From positions 62,001 to 126,000 of the forward strand of contig CAJUSK010000028.1 in the NCBI GenBank assembly GCA_910589075.1: DNA of 64,000 nt, in the 5' to 3' direction. Shown piece by piece: positions 63,551-64,000 of this stretch. Origin of the DNA: an uncultured Lachnospiraceae bacterium. GTDB lineage: Bacteria > Bacillota > Clostridia > Lachnospirales > Lachnospiraceae. A program made the position numbers and the translations under genes. Below the pieces are notes generated by a model, which was given only the letters and a program-made list of their open reading frames with translations, ran no database searches and was not told where the DNA came from. The first letter of the stretch is position 1, and each line of letters begins with the position of its first letter.

Positions 63551-64000
63551 ATGAAATATCGGAAACTGGGGAAGACAGACTATATGGTCAGCGAGATCGG
63601 TATGGGCTGTGAGGGATTTGTGGACAAAACGGATGTGCAGATCAGGGAATTCGTGGATCTGATGGAAGCGGAAGGGGTTAATTGTATTGATTTATATGCG
63701 CCCAATCCTGACCTGCGTTCCAACCTGGGCAAGGCACTGGCAGGAAGGCGGGAAGCATTTATCCTGCAGGCGCATCTGTGTACCATCTGGAAAGAGGGGC
63801 AATATAAGCGTACAAGGATTTTGGAAGAGGTAAAAGAAGGGTTTGCGGATCAACTGAGCCGTCTTGGAACGGATCATGTGGAGCTCGGTATGATCCATTA
63901 CGTGGATTCCCTGAACGACTGGGAACAGATTATGGACGGGCCGGTGATGCGGTATGCCCTGGAACTGAAACAGGCAGGAACCATCGGTTGCATTGGCCTG
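63551..64000 (+). CDS. aldo/keto reductase-like protein (3' end outside window)
   Basis: 150 residues visible from ATG 63551 to the window end. KYRKLGKTDYMVSEIGMGC and ELKQAGTIGCIGL are typical of aldo/keto reductases of the type often carrying a C-terminal iron-sulfur domain. In the region of the usual catalytic block, IDLYAPNPDLRSNLGKAL keeps Asp and Tyr, but the expected Lys strand reads ILQAHLC, so the tetrad may be altered. 131 bases after the transporter operon. Confidence 0.75.
   Translation, partial: MKYRKLGKTDYMVSEIGMGCEGFVDKTDVQIREFVDLMEAEGVNCIDLYAPNPDLRSNLGKALAGRREAFILQAHLCTIWKEGQYKRTRILEEVKEGFADQLSRLGTDHVELGMIHYVDSLNDWEQIMDGPVMRYALELKQAGTIGCIGL

Overview
The window looks like a chromosomal segment of a low-to-mid GC Gram-positive anaerobe of the class Clostridia, most likely Lachnospiraceae. 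The reasons are strong AGGAGG-type ribosome binding sites, short or overlapping intergenic spacing, TTGACA/TATAAT-like promoters, surface proteins of Gram-positive type (GH25 lysozymes, LytR-CpsA-Psr, CotH, InlB-like repeats), and a nickel-pincer (Lar) operon. This placement is inferred from gene content, not from a marker gene. No rRNA, tRNA, CRISPR array or complete insertion sequence is visible.

About 1-54,700 is a long surface-glycan locus. Its first part (1-24,440) holds two MOP-type flippases, two DPM-like GT2 enzymes with C-terminal membrane helices, several large polytopic GT-C-like membrane proteins, a PTPS-related membrane protein with a partner, an O-acylation set (acyltransferase 3, MBOAT, SGNH-like), a UDP-glucuronate-type epimerase, a CotH protein, a GT4 enzyme, an apparently degenerate SGNH protein, a GtrII-like protein and an EmrE/ArnEF-like pair. 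Small minus-strand islands interrupt the plus-strand order. The second part (24,690-33,170) interleaves rfbB, rfbA and rfbC (dTDP-rhamnose synthesis; no rfbD in view) with two membrane-anchored GH25 proteins and ends in an ABC-2 exporter permease. The third part (33,550-51,060) has the Wzt-type ATPase with a C-terminal domain, a methyltransferase fused to a kinase-like domain (WbdD-like), multidomain GT2 enzymes, phosphoglucomutase, GtrA, a VTC/DUF4956 pair, a polyprenyl-phosphate sugar transferase, an LCP ligase and a rhamnosyltransferase-like GT2, followed by glmS. Read together: precursors are made (pgm, rfb, glmS), the chain is started on undecaprenyl phosphate, extended in the cytosol, perhaps capped, exported by Wzm/Wzt, modified outside by lipid-linked sugars and acyl groups, and attached to the wall by LCP.

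About 52,910-56,900 is a boundary zone: a decayed MATE transporter fragment, an HtrA-like protease, a 234-bp element with 33-bp perfect inverted ends, and an unusual ClpX with an acidic N-terminal extension. About 56,900-63,420 is a compact operon for the nickel-pincer nucleotide cofactor (larB, larE, larC) with a co-directed methyltransferase and a NikMN/CbiQ/CbiO nickel/cobalt ECF transporter; no larA is present. The window ends inside an aldo/keto-reductase-like gene.

Non-coding structure worth attention: a 5-copy 40-bp tandem hairpin repeat with a solo copy 4.7 kb away, a C-rich decaying repeat tract between the wzm and wzt genes, the 234-bp palindromic element, and several perfect bidirectional terminators.
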